Source of the DNA: an uncultured Burkholderiales bacterium
Lineage (GTDB): Bacteria; Pseudomonadota; Gammaproteobacteria; Burkholderiales; Burkholderiaceae_C
DNA length: 64,000 nt
Reading direction: 5' to 3'
Assembly (NCBI GenBank): GCA_903820745.1
Contig: CAIJIT010000049.1
Span: 1 to 64,000, forward strand
Shown in pieces: positions 39,137 to 47,283 of the stretch; position 1 is the first letter of the stretch, and every line of letters begins with the position of its first letter. The notes beneath the pieces are model-generated. The model ran no database searches. It saw only the letters and a program-made list of their open reading frames with translations, and was not told where the DNA came from. Position numbers and translations under genes: made by a program.

Positions 39137-40411
39137 ATGCTCAACCAAATCATCGACCGCAGACTCTCAGGCCGGCACAAGTCGATCGGCAACCGCGAAC
39201 GCTTTCTGCAGCGCCACAAGCAGCAGATCCGTGAAGCTGTCAGGCGCGCAGTGGACGGCCGCGGCATCCGCGACCTGGCGCAAGGCGAGGATGTGCATAT
39301 CCCGAAGAGGGATCTGCACGAGCCGGTTTTCGGCCATGGCGAGGGCGGTACGCGCGAGTTGGTCAGGCCCGGCAATATCGAGCATCTGAAGGGCGACCGC
39401 CTGGCCAGGCCAAAAGGCGGTGGCACAGGGCAAGGCGGCAGCCAGGCCAGCGATAGCGGCGAAGGCGATGACGACTTCATCTTCCACCTCAGCCGCGATG
39501 AATTCATGCAGGTCTTCTTCGATGATCTGGCTTTGCCGAATCTGGTGCGCAGCCAACTGGCTGAAACACCGATCTGGAAAACCCATCGTGCCGGGCTCAC
39601 CAGCGATGGCACACCCACCAATCTGCATTTGCTGCGATCAATGCGCGGTGCCCTGGGCCGGCGGATTGCCCTGGGCACCAGCAAGCGCCGTGAGTTGCTC
39701 GAGCTTGAATCGAGGCTGGAGCAGTTAGAGCGGGATAACGACCCTGCGGCAAAAGCCCAATGGCTGACCATCGAAGCCCGCATCAAACATCTGCGCCAGC
39801 GCATCGCTGCGATCCCGTTTCTCGATCCGATCGACCTGCGTTTTCGCAACCGCGTGCGTTTGCCGGTCCCGAACAGCCGGGCGGTGATGTTCTGCCTAAT
39901 GGACGTCTCGGGATCGATGGACGAGAGCCGCAAAGAATTGGCCAAACGCTTTTTCATCCTGCTCTATCTGTTCCTGACCCGTCATTACGACAAGATCGAC
40001 GTCGTATTCATCCGCCACCATACCCAGGCCCAGGAGGTTGATGAGAAGAATTTCTTCCACTCCACCGAGACCGGCGGTACGGTCGTCTCGAGCGCATTGC
40101 TGCTGATGGAAGAAATCATCCACAAGCGCTACCCCCATGGGGAATGGAATATCTATGGCGCACAGGCCAGCGATGGCGACAACTGGCATCAGGACAGCGG
40201 TCGTTGCCGAGAATTGCTGGCTGCGACGATCCTGCCCCAATGCCGCTACTTCGCCTATGTCCAGGTGGCCGAGCAGGAGCAAAACCTCTGGACCGAATAC
40301 GCCAAACTGAGCGAAGAAATCGCCCACTTTGCGATGCGTAAAGCCGTCACCTCAGCGCAGATCTATCCGGTTTTCCGCGACTTATTCAAGAAGGAAGGCG
40401 TCGGGCCATGA
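39137..40411 (+). CDS. yeaH: YeaH/YhbH-family (DUF444) protein
   Basis: A 424-residue DUF444 protein. LNQIIDRRLSGRHKSIGNRERFL is the family start, a Gly/Ser-rich basic linker follows (about 85-110), and the C-terminal half looks like a von Willebrand A fold with the DxSxS metal site at D256-V-S-G-S260 and the TGGT motif (ETGGTVVSSALLLM). It works with PrkA; the mechanism is not settled. It overlaps spoVR by ATGA. Confidence 0.94.
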   Translation: MLNQIIDRRLSGRHKSIGNRERFLQRHKQQIREAVRRAVDGRGIRDLAQGEDVHIPKRDLHEPVFGHGEGGTRELVRPGNIEHLKGDRLARPKGGGTGQGGSQASDSGEGDDDFIFHLSRDEFMQVFFDDLALPNLVRSQLAETPIWKTHRAGLTSDGTPTNLHLLRSMRGALGRRIALGTSKRRELLELESRLEQLERDNDPAAKAQWLTIEARIKHLRQRIAAIPFLDPIDLRFRNRVRLPVPNSRAVMFCLMDVSGSMDESRKELAKRFFILLYLFLTRHYDKIDVVFIRHHTQAQEVDEKNFFHSTETGGTVVSSALLLMEEIIHKRYPHGEWNIYGAQASDGDNWHQDSGRCRELLAATILPQCRYFAYVQVAEQEQNLWTEYAKLSEEIAHFAMRKAVTSAQIYPVFRDLFKKEGVGP

Positions 40412-42006
40412 CAGACATAGAAAACCGCCGGCAAGTCGGTGTCGGCCCGACCAGGTCGCAATATGGTGGCCGCCGAATCAGGCAGCCATTCAAGCAAATG
40501 CAGCCGCTGGCACAGCGTCCTGCAGAACCCTTGCCTTCACCCAGCGACTGGACTTTCGAACTGCTCAACCAATATCACGAGGTGATCCGTCAGACGGCCG
40601 AACGCTTTGGTCTTGACACCTTCGCCAACCAACTGGAAATCATCACCGCCGAACAGATGATGGATGCTTATGCTTCGGTGGGCATGCCGGTCAATTACCG
40701 GCATTGGAGCTATGGCAAGGAATTCATTTCGACCGAGCGGAATTACCAGCGCGGCCAGATGGGTCTGGCCTATGAAATAGTCATCAATTCCGACCCCTGC
40801 ATCGCTTATCTGATGGAGGAAAACACCATGGCCATGCAGGCTTTGGTGATCGCCCATGCCTGCTATGGCCACAACAGTTTTTTCAAGGGCAACTATCTGT
40901 TCCGCATGTGGACCGATGCCTCATCGATCATCGATTACCTGGTCTATGCGAAGAATTTCGTCGCTGAATGCGAGAGCCGTCATGGGCTCGACCAGGTCGA
41001 GCAAATGCTCGACTCTTGCCATGCTTTGATGCCCCATGGTGTCGACCGCTACCGGCGCCCGACCCGTCTTTCACTGGACCAGGAAAATGCCCGCCGCACC
41101 GAGCGTGAGGCCCATGCCCAGCAGCAAATCAACGAGCTCTGGCGCACCTTGCCGTCTCGCGATATGAAGGCCGATGCGGCGGCCAAGCGCTTTCCCGCCG
41201 AAGCCCAAGAAAACCTGCTTTATTTCATCGAAAAGAACGCGCCGTTACTCGAACCTTGGCAGCGCGAAATCGTCCGCATCGTGCGCAAGATCGCACAGTA
41301 TTTTTACCCCCAGCGGCAGACCCAGGTGATGAACGAAGGCTGGGCCACTTTCTGGCATCACCAGTTGCTGAACCAGATGTATGACGACGGGTATTTAAAT
41401 GATGGTCTGATGATCGAATGGTTGAAGTCGCATACCAATGTGATCGCCCAGCCTCCGATGGCCAGGATCAACCCTTATGCACTGGGTTTCGCGATGTACA
41501 CCGACATCAAACGTATTTGCCAGCAACCGACCGAAGAAGACCGGCGCTGGTTCCCCGGCTTTGCTGGCGCAGATTGGTTGCCGACCATCGACCATGCCAT
41601 GCGCAACTTCAAGGACGAAAGCTTCATCGGCCAATACCTGAGCCCCAAGCTGATGCGCGACTTCAGGCTGTTCGCCATCATCGACGATGAAAAGCAGCAG
41701 GACTATGAAATCTCGGCCATCCACGACGAGGCGGGTTACCAGCATATGCGCGAGGCGCTGGCGCGCCAGTACGACCTCAGCACCCGCGAACCCAATATCC
41801 AGGTCTGGAATGTCAATCTGCGCGGCGACCGATCATTGATCTTGCGCCATATCCAGCATATGAGCTGCCCCTTGCATGAGAGCACCCTCGAAGTGCTCAA
41901 GCATGTAGCTCGTCTCTGGGGCTTTGGCGTTCAACTCGAAAGCGTCGACGCTGATGACAGCGTCACCAAGAGTTGGAACATCGCGGCAGCAACGCAGCCT
42001 TTGTGA
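40408..42006 (+). CDS. spoVR: SpoVR/YcgB-family protein
   Basis: A 532-residue SpoVR family protein. WTFELLNQYHEVIRQTAERFGLD, NYRHWSYGKEF and MNEGWATFWHHQLLNQMYDDG are highly conserved stretches of the family, which is required for spore cortex in Bacillus and of unknown activity in Gram-negatives. Here it belongs to the prkA-yeaH-spoVR operon. Its stop codon directly abuts the stop of the convergent D-lactate dehydrogenase gene, with no base between. Confidence 0.95.
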   Translation: MTDIENRRQVGVGPTRSQYGGRRIRQPFKQMQPLAQRPAEPLPSPSDWTFELLNQYHEVIRQTAERFGLDTFANQLEIITAEQMMDAYASVGMPVNYRHWSYGKEFISTERNYQRGQMGLAYEIVINSDPCIAYLMEENTMAMQALVIAHACYGHNSFFKGNYLFRMWTDASSIIDYLVYAKNFVAECESRHGLDQVEQMLDSCHALMPHGVDRYRRPTRLSLDQENARRTEREAHAQQQINELWRTLPSRDMKADAAAKRFPAEAQENLLYFIEKNAPLLEPWQREIVRIVRKIAQYFYPQRQTQVMNEGWATFWHHQLLNQMYDDGYLNDGLMIEWLKSHTNVIAQPPMARINPYALGFAMYTDIKRICQQPTEEDRRWFPGFAGADWLPTIDHAMRNFKDESFIGQYLSPKLMRDFRLFAIIDDEKQQDYEISAIHDEAGYQHMREALARQYDLSTREPNIQVWNVNLRGDRSLILRHIQHMSCPLHESTLEVLKHVARLWGFGVQLESVDADDSVTKSWNIAAATQPL

Positions 42007-43428
42007 TCAAAGCTCGAAAATCTTGCCCGGATTCATGATGTTGTGCGGGTCCAGGGCCTGCTTCAGCAAACGCATGACCGCTACCGCGCCGACGCCCGCC
42101 TCTTCGATCAAGAACGCCTGCTTGTGCAGTCCGATACCATGCTCGCCGGTACAAGTTCCCTCGAGCCTGATCGCATGTTCGACCATACGCTGGCTCAAAG
42201 CTTCAGCGGTCGCGCGCTCGGAAGGGACTTGCGGATCGACCAGGTAACCGACATGGAAATTGCCATCGCCGACATGACCGACAACGTAATAAGGCAACCC
42301 GGTTGCTTCGACATCGAGCACCGAGGCATTGATGATTTCGGCCAAGCGTGAGATCGGCACGCAGGTGTCGGTGGTCACGCAGCGGCAACCCGGTTTGGTC
42401 TGCAGGCCGGCAAAATAGACGCTATGCCGGGCTTTCCAAAGCTTGTTGCGCGACTCCGGCGTGGTCGCCCAATCGAAATCTTCACCCCCGTGGTCGCGCG
42501 CGATGTCCTGCACGATTTGCGCCTGCTCGGCCACCGATGCCGGGCTGCCATGGAATTCCATCAACAACATCGGCGCTTCGCGCAACCCGAGCTTGTCGTG
42601 AAGGTTGACCGCGCGCACCGAATTGATGTCAAGCAACTCGCAACGCGCAATCGGCACCCCCGTCTGGATGATCTGTATCGTCGTTTTCACGGCCGCATCA
42701 ATGCTGGGGAAAAAGCAGATCGCCGCCGACAACGCTTCGGGCAAGGGATAAAGCTTCAAGGTCAGCTCGCAAATCACGCCCAATGTGCCCTCGCTGCCGA
42801 CATAAAGCCTTGTGAGGTCATAGCCGGCGCTGCTCTTTCTGGCGCGTGACCCGGTATGGATAGACCCACCGGTAGCCGTCACCATGGTCAGACCGAGCAC
42901 GTTCTCGCGCATCGTGCCGTAGCGCACGGCATTCGTGCCGCTGGCCCGGGTTGCCGCCATACCGCCCAGCGTGGCATCGGCGCCTGGGTCGATGGGGAAG
43001 AACAGGCCCTCGTGACGCAACTCGTTGTTAAGTTGGTTGCGCGTCACGCCGGCCTGCACCGTGACGGTCAAGTCCTCGGTGTTGATGCGAAGAATCCGGT
43101 TCATTCGCGTCATGTCGAGGCTGACTCCGCCTTGTACCGCCAGCAGATGACCCTCCAGCGATGAGCCGGCGCCAAACGGAATCACCGGTACCTGGTGTTC
43201 GTGAGCCAAAGCCACAACAAAAGCCACATCCTCGTTATCCTGAGCAAAGATGACGACCGCGGGCGGCGGCGCATCGAATGGCGACTCGTCGCGCCCATGT
43301 TGCTGACGCACCGCCAACGCGGTCGAACAGCGCTCCCCGAAACGGCCTTGCAGCCGTTCAAGCATCGCCTCCGGCATCAAGCGCGCAGGCATGTTTGAAA
43401 AGAATTCGGTCGGTGTCGCTGCGTTCAT
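42007..43428 (-). CDS. FAD-linked D-lactate dehydrogenase (cytochrome type)
   Basis: A 473-residue flavoprotein of the D-lactate/glycolate oxidase group. The PCMH-type FAD domain shows FGAGSSLEGHLLAVQGGVSLDM and TLGGMAATRASGTNAVRYGTM; the C-terminal oxidase domain has GHVGDGNFHVGYLVDP and CTGEHGIGLHKQAF, ending DPHNIMNPGKIF. The latter pattern favours D-lactate dehydrogenase (Dld1-like) over GlcD, but the substrate could be another 2-hydroxyacid. ATG 43428 has GAGGAGA upstream; the open frame runs 54 bases further. Electron acceptor is probably a quinone or cytochrome c. Confidence 0.9.
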   Translation of the reverse strand: MNAATPTEFFSNMPARLMPEAMLERLQGRFGERCSTALAVRQQHGRDESPFDAPPPAVVIFAQDNEDVAFVVALAHEHQVPVIPFGAGSSLEGHLLAVQGGVSLDMTRMNRILRINTEDLTVTVQAGVTRNQLNNELRHEGLFFPIDPGADATLGGMAATRASGTNAVRYGTMRENVLGLTMVTATGGSIHTGSRARKSSAGYDLTRLYVGSEGTLGVICELTLKLYPLPEALSAAICFFPSIDAAVKTTIQIIQTGVPIARCELLDINSVRAVNLHDKLGLREAPMLLMEFHGSPASVAEQAQIVQDIARDHGGEDFDWATTPESRNKLWKARHSVYFAGLQTKPGCRCVTTDTCVPISRLAEIINASVLDVEATGLPYYVVGHVGDGNFHVGYLVDPQVPSERATAEALSQRMVEHAIRLEGTCTGEHGIGLHKQAFLIEEAGVGAVAVMRLLKQALDPHNIMNPGKIFEL

Positions 43429-43499
43429 ATGGGTCTCCTCGGCCGGATTCTCCAACAAATCAGGCAAGATACTGCACTTCACCGCTGATAAACCGCATC

Positions 43500-44081
43500 A
43501 TGGCCAATCGACTCTCAGAAATCGCAACCCGTACCGGCGACGACGGCACAACCGGCCTTGGCGACGGCAGCCGGGTTCCGAAAGACCATTTGCGCGTCCA
43601 CGCCATGGGTGAGGTCGACGAGTTGAACTCGCATATCGGCCTGCTGCTGGCTGAACCTTTGCCCGACGACATCCGCGAACTGCTGATCGTGATCCAGCAT
43701 GAATTGTTCAACCTCGGCGGTGAACTCTGCATGCCGGGGTTCGAACTGCTCAAGATCGATGCGGTGTTGCGACTCGACGATGCGCTGGCACATTACAACT
43801 CAGCCTTGCCCCGGTTGAAGGAGTTCATCCTTCCTGCCGGTAGCCGCAGCGCTTGCCAGGCCCATGTCTGCCGTACGGTGGCACGCCGCGCTGAACGCGC
43901 TGTCGTGACGCTGGCGGCCGCTGCGTCCATCAACGCAGCCCCGCGCCAATACCTGAACCGGCTGTCTGATCTGCTGTTTGTTCTGGCTCGCGTTCTCAAC
44001 CGTGCCAACCTAGACGGTCTGGGTGGTGACGATGTCTATTGGCACAGCGAGCGGCTGCAACGGCAAGAAACTATTAAATGA
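43500..44081 (+). CDS. PduO-type cob(I)alamin adenosyltransferase
   Basis: A 193-residue ATP:corrinoid adenosyltransferase that makes adenosylcobalamin. TRTGDDGTTGLGDGSRV is the ATP-binding N-terminal signature, and CRTVARRAERAVVTL with LNRLSDLLFVLARVLNR forms the conserved helical core. ATG 43500 begins the normal MANRLSEIATRTGDD; the open frame extends far upstream over the divergent neighbour and is rejected. No other cobalamin gene is next to it. Confidence 0.94.
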   Translation: MANRLSEIATRTGDDGTTGLGDGSRVPKDHLRVHAMGEVDELNSHIGLLLAEPLPDDIRELLIVIQHELFNLGGELCMPGFELLKIDAVLRLDDALAHYNSALPRLKEFILPAGSRSACQAHVCRTVARRAERAVVTLAAAASINAAPRQYLNRLSDLLFVLARVLNRANLDGLGGDDVYWHSERLQRQETIK

Positions 44082-44087
44082 ATTTTT

Positions 44088-44110
44088 ACTAGCTCATCTT
44101 TTGAGCTAGT
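44088..44110. repeat. Perfect 9-bp hairpin between the adenosyltransferase and HNH-like genes
   Basis: ACTAGCTCA (44088-44096) and TGAGCTAGT (44102-44110) are perfect inverted arms. It lies just after the adenosyltransferase stop and 57 bases before the next gene. No T-run follows, so it is a poor intrinsic terminator; it could be an operator. Confidence 0.5.
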
Positions 44111-44166
44111 TGGCGCGCAACATGGCTTCCAGGGTCACACAACAGTGACCCCCTCAGGAGCAAGCC

Positions 44167-45234
44167 ATGGAACAGATCGCAGCAATTCGGACCCGTGCAG
44201 ATTCAACCCAATATGCGCTCGGATTTGATGAACAAGCAAGGCGCAAGCAGTCGGCCGCGCAAAGGCTGGGCATCGCGCTGGGTTGGGATTACGCCCATCA
44301 TGGACTGACCCCGCCCGTCGAACATCTGTTTGCACAATCGCCGCTGCGACAGGGTTGGCAGGCCGGCAAAGCGACCTTTGGGCGCCGAACGCTGCGAGCC
44401 AATGGCTACACCCACCAATGGTTGTTACTGCGCAGCTACGCCTGGTCACAGGGCCGCAGCTTCGAAGATGTGCAACTGACCCCGAATTACCTGCAACAAA
44501 TCGATAGCGACCATTGCCCGGTGACGCGCCAGCCTTTGAACAAGCTCCATGGCGACAGCAATGAAAAATCGATCGACCGCGTACACAACGACGCAGCCTA
44601 TGCGGCGGGTAACCTGGCGCTGTTGAGCCGCGCTGCCAATCAGGCCAAGGGCAGACATGATTGGGTCAGCGCCCATGAAATAGCCTCACAGTTGCAGCCT
44701 GACGAAACCCAGGGGGGGCTCGACAAAAACCAATGGCAACGCATCGCACTGCTGTGCAGCTTCGTCACCGAACTCCCGCATGCAAGGGCTGCGTTGCTGC
44801 CTTTGGTCATGCTGCCGCCGAATCGATTGCGCTTGTTCAACCCAGTCCAAGCCTTGCAAGTGTTGCTGACACGCCAATTTGCCAGCGCTGACTGGAGTCG
44901 ACGTTTCGCCTTGATCGCGACTTTGCTGCCCGACGGCTCGGTAACCAGCGATTTCAACCGCTTCCTGATGGCCCTGGCGCCGAGAGTTCTGGGCGTCAAG
45001 GACCTGCAATCAACCCAGCAAATCCGCTGGGCCCTGGAGGACGCCTGGCTGAATCCGCTGGTGCAAAAACGCTGGACCAGATTTGCGCTTCAATTGAATT
45101 CGCAACAGGCTGAAAAACTGCTGGCCTCGGCAGCTTCGAAATTCCCTTGCAAAATGAAAATCCAACAATTCAGCCAGCCTTCTGCCACCGAGGGTTGGGC
45201 GCTTGAACAACAAGGTTTCTGCAGCGCCGGTTGA
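44167..45234 (+). CDS. Unrecognised protein with an HNH-nuclease-like motif
   Basis: A 355-residue soluble protein I do not recognise. Residues 115-162 resemble the core of some HNH nucleases: DHCPVTRQPL, then SIDRVHNDAAYAAGNLALLS with D137, H140, N141 and G148-N149, and later N158 and K161. Only one Cys of the usual zinc pairs is present (C117), so the fold is not assured. The rest is helical with many Gln, Leu and Trp and no signal peptide. No methylase, restriction or toxin-antitoxin partner is visible beside it, and the gene has normal base composition. It is convergent with a GNAT gene. A nuclease role is only suggested. Confidence 0.55.
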   Translation: MEQIAAIRTRADSTQYALGFDEQARRKQSAAQRLGIALGWDYAHHGLTPPVEHLFAQSPLRQGWQAGKATFGRRTLRANGYTHQWLLLRSYAWSQGRSFEDVQLTPNYLQQIDSDHCPVTRQPLNKLHGDSNEKSIDRVHNDAAYAAGNLALLSRAANQAKGRHDWVSAHEIASQLQPDETQGGLDKNQWQRIALLCSFVTELPHARAALLPLVMLPPNRLRLFNPVQALQVLLTRQFASADWSRRFALIATLLPDGSVTSDFNRFLMALAPRVLGVKDLQSTQQIRWALEDAWLNPLVQKRWTRFALQLNSQQAEKLLASAASKFPCKMKIQQFSQPSATEGWALEQQGFCSAG

Positions 45235-45247
45235 ACTTCTTAAAAGC

Positions 45248-45766
45248 TCACGAAACCGAACGCTGCAAGCGCAATTCCTCAACCCTTGTGCCACTGATAT
45301 CGGTTGTCTTGGCGCTGCCCATTTCACGCTTGAACCCTGCCAGTTCGAAGAAGCGCAGGGCGCGTTGGTTGCGCAGGAAAACCCACAGCGTGACCTTGGT
45401 ACAACCCTCTTCCTGAAGGCCATCGCGCGCTGCGTCCCACAGAGCCAGGCCAGCGCCCTTGTCCCAATGGATCGGGTTGACATACATCGCCCAGATTTCA
45501 CCAACGACCGAGGCCGTCCCTTTGTCGCGTGAACGATCGAAAGCGACGAAACCCATCATTTCGTTGTCGATATGAGCGACCAACAGTTGGGGCTCGGACA
45601 ACTCGATGGCTTCGCGCCAGTAAGCCTGGCGCGTTTGCACCGACAAGGAATCCAGCATTGTTTCGGGAAGCAAGCCCTTGTAGGCTTCTTGCCAGGCTGC
45701 AACATGAATTTCTGCGATGCCCTTGGCATCACGCAGAGCGGCGGGACGAACCTGAATACTCGACAT
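45248..45766 (-). CDS. GNAT-family N-acetyltransferase
   Basis: A 172-residue acetyltransferase. IQVRPAALRDAKGIAEIHVAAW is the typical GNAT start, VGEIWAMYVNPIHWDKGAGLALWDAA is motif A (here WDKGAG replaces the usual Q/RxxGxG/A with reasonable fit), and LWVFLRNQRALRFFELAGF is motif B. The acceptor is unknown. ATG 45766 is used; the longer frame would begin with a TTG 15 bases upstream. Confidence 0.88.
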   Translation of the reverse strand: MSSIQVRPAALRDAKGIAEIHVAAWQEAYKGLLPETMLDSLSVQTRQAYWREAIELSEPQLLVAHIDNEMMGFVAFDRSRDKGTASVVGEIWAMYVNPIHWDKGAGLALWDAARDGLQEEGCTKVTLWVFLRNQRALRFFELAGFKREMGSAKTTDISGTRVEELRLQRSVS

Positions 45767-45869
45767 AAAAACCCTGATCAAACTAGAAATGGAAGGGCGG
45801 AATTGTCAGTGCCAAAGCATGTTTTTGTAAGCCTTGACAGCGTAATTTTTTAACGCCTAGTTTCAGCAG

Positions 45870-46517
45870 TCAGCATGGCCTGGTTGCAGAAGTATTGCCA
45901 AACTGCTGTACTGACCGGCTCAATCCAGACTTGCTGCTGCGCTGCATTTGCTGCAGCAATCGATGGTCAACCGCCTGTCCAGCCAGTTGTTTCGCAAACC
46001 TCTGCTTCACATCAGCCTGCATCTGCAGCAGCAAATAGGCTGTCGTCATCGCATCGGCCAAAGCCCTATGGGCACGCCCGGTTGGTGGCAAGCGGTGATG
46101 TCTGGCCAGGGTGCCTAGCTTGCAGTTTTCCGCCTCCGGATAGAGGCGCCGAGCCAGCAGCAATGTGCAGATAAATTGATGTTCGGGATCTGGTTCGCAT
46201 TCCGCGCGCAGCCACTCGGCTTGCCAAAACGCACGGTCAAAAGCAGCGTTGTGCGCCACCATCGGACAGCCACGGGTAAAATTTGCCAACTCCCGCATGA
46301 CCTGCCCGGCTTCGGGCGCTTCAGCCAACATTGCATTGCTGATGCCGGTCAACTGCTCGATGAACGCAGGCACCCTGGCACCGGTCTTCATCAAACTCTG
46401 GTACTGGCCAACGATTGCACCATCGCGCAGTAACACGACCGCGATTTCGGTGGCGCGGGCGCCAACGCCAGGTGACAAGCCTGTCGTTTCAAAGTCGATT
46501 ACCGCCAGAGTCTGCAT
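45870..46517 (-). CDS. DnaQ-like 3'-5' exonuclease
   Basis: A 215-residue DEDD-type exonuclease. IDFETTGLSPG carries the first Asp and Glu, VAHNAAFDRAFWQAE the second Asp, and RAHRALADAMTTAYLL the His-Asp pair of the DEDDh class. It is not the full-length polymerase III epsilon chain and lacks its clamp-binding tail. ATG 46517 lies six bases after the stop of the MazG-like gene, so the two are an operon, possibly a nucleotide/DNA housekeeping pair. Confidence 0.88.
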   Translation of the reverse strand: MQTLAVIDFETTGLSPGVGARATEIAVVLLRDGAIVGQYQSLMKTGARVPAFIEQLTGISNAMLAEAPEAGQVMRELANFTRGCPMVAHNAAFDRAFWQAEWLRAECEPDPEHQFICTLLLARRLYPEAENCKLGTLARHHRLPPTGRAHRALADAMTTAYLLLQMQADVKQRFAKQLAGQAVDHRLLQQMQRSSKSGLSRSVQQFGNTSATRPC

Positions 46518-46522
46518 AGGCT

Positions 46523-46837
46523 TCAAAGCGCTGGATGCTTCAGCGCATTCAGAACCAGTTTTTTCTCTACGGCAGCCTCTATGTCAACGGCGCAATGGTC
46601 AGCAATTTGAACCAGGTAAATCAGCACATCGGCAATTTCTTCACCCAAATGTTGATGCTTCTGCGGATCGTCCTGGATTGCCTGCGATTGCTCGGGTGTC
46701 AGCCATTGAAAAATTTCCACCAGTTCGGCGGCTTCTACCACCATAGCCATTGCCAGATTTTTTGGTGTTTGATAAGGTTGCCAGTTGCGTGCAGCAGAAA
46801 ATTGACGTAGGCGTTTTTGCAGGTTTTCTATGTTCAT
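46523..46837 (-). CDS. MazG-like nucleotide pyrophosphohydrolase
   Basis: A 104-residue all-alpha NTP pyrophosphohydrolase of the MazG/RS21-C6 type, which cleaves (d)NTPs, often dCTP variants, to monophosphates. The metal-binding pattern is complete: EAAELVEIFQWL and then GEEIADVLIYLVQIAD. ATG 46837 is chosen over an upstream in-frame codon. It is first of the pair with the exonuclease and faces away from the AT-rich DnaA-box region. Confidence 0.9.
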   Translation of the reverse strand: MNIENLQKRLRQFSAARNWQPYQTPKNLAMAMVVEAAELVEIFQWLTPEQSQAIQDDPQKHQHLGEEIADVLIYLVQIADHCAVDIEAAVEKKLVLNALKHPAL

Positions 46838-46967
46838 GGGGCGCAAGTGTGGCATGAGTCTGCAGCGCTTCGAACTTTCTGTGCAAGCTCAAAAATTTCC
46901 CACTCTCTTCTAACTTATTGTCTTTCAAATTTTTAAGTTAGTAGTCATAGTAGAGCAGCCATTTTTC

Positions 46968-46976
46968 TGTGGATAA
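46968..46976 (-). promoter_or_regulatory. DnaA box 1
   Basis: Exact TTATCCACA on the minus strand. Confidence 0.75.
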
Positions 46977-47086
46977 GTCTATTTTCTTCAATTTTGACAA
47001 GTACTTGCATGACCGAAAAGCCTGTGTGCCAGACCCTGTTGCTGCTGTCCGCGAAATGCGAACAAGTTCTGAAAACTTGCTCTCCC

Positions 47087-47095
47087 TGTGGATAA
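47087..47095 (-). promoter_or_regulatory. DnaA box 2
   Basis: Exact TTATCCACA on the minus strand. Confidence 0.75.
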
Positions 47096-47114
47096 GCATG
47101 CAGTTGTAAAAAAT

Positions 47115-47123
47115 TTATCCACA
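47115..47123 (+). promoter_or_regulatory. DnaA box 3
   Basis: Exact TTATCCACA on the plus strand, followed downstream by the most AT-rich stretch (to about 47230). Confidence 0.75.
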
Positions 47124-47283
47124 ACTTTGTTCCTTGACAAGACCAGTCAATGGAGCTTCTAAAAATGTTAATAAATTAACGGATATAAGTACGAATACCA
47201 AGACGAATCGAATGAAATGATTTATAAAGTGAGCTGCTTGTTGAAGCTCATTGCAAGATTCAGCCCGGTCTAAGGAAACGAAA

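Larger units (their letters stand above)
46838..47283. other. AT-rich region with DnaA boxes: candidate replication origin or DnaA-regulated locus
   Basis: This 446-base gap holds three exact copies of the DnaA box TTATCCACA within 156 bases, two on the minus strand and one on the plus strand. It is very AT-rich (about 32% GC over 47101-47220 by hand count, against clearly GC-rich genes on both sides). It also contains an inverted repeat TAACTTA/TAAGTTA (46911-46917 and 46934-46940) and TTGAC/GTCAA arms (47134-47138 and 47146-47150). No reading frame is credible. parS sites lie 18-19 kb to the left. No dnaA, dnaN or rpmH is in the window, so origin status is an inference. Confidence 0.5.

Noticed and set aside
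44088..44110. Intrinsic terminator
   Set aside because: The stem is perfect but no T-run follows on either strand; listed as a hairpin only.
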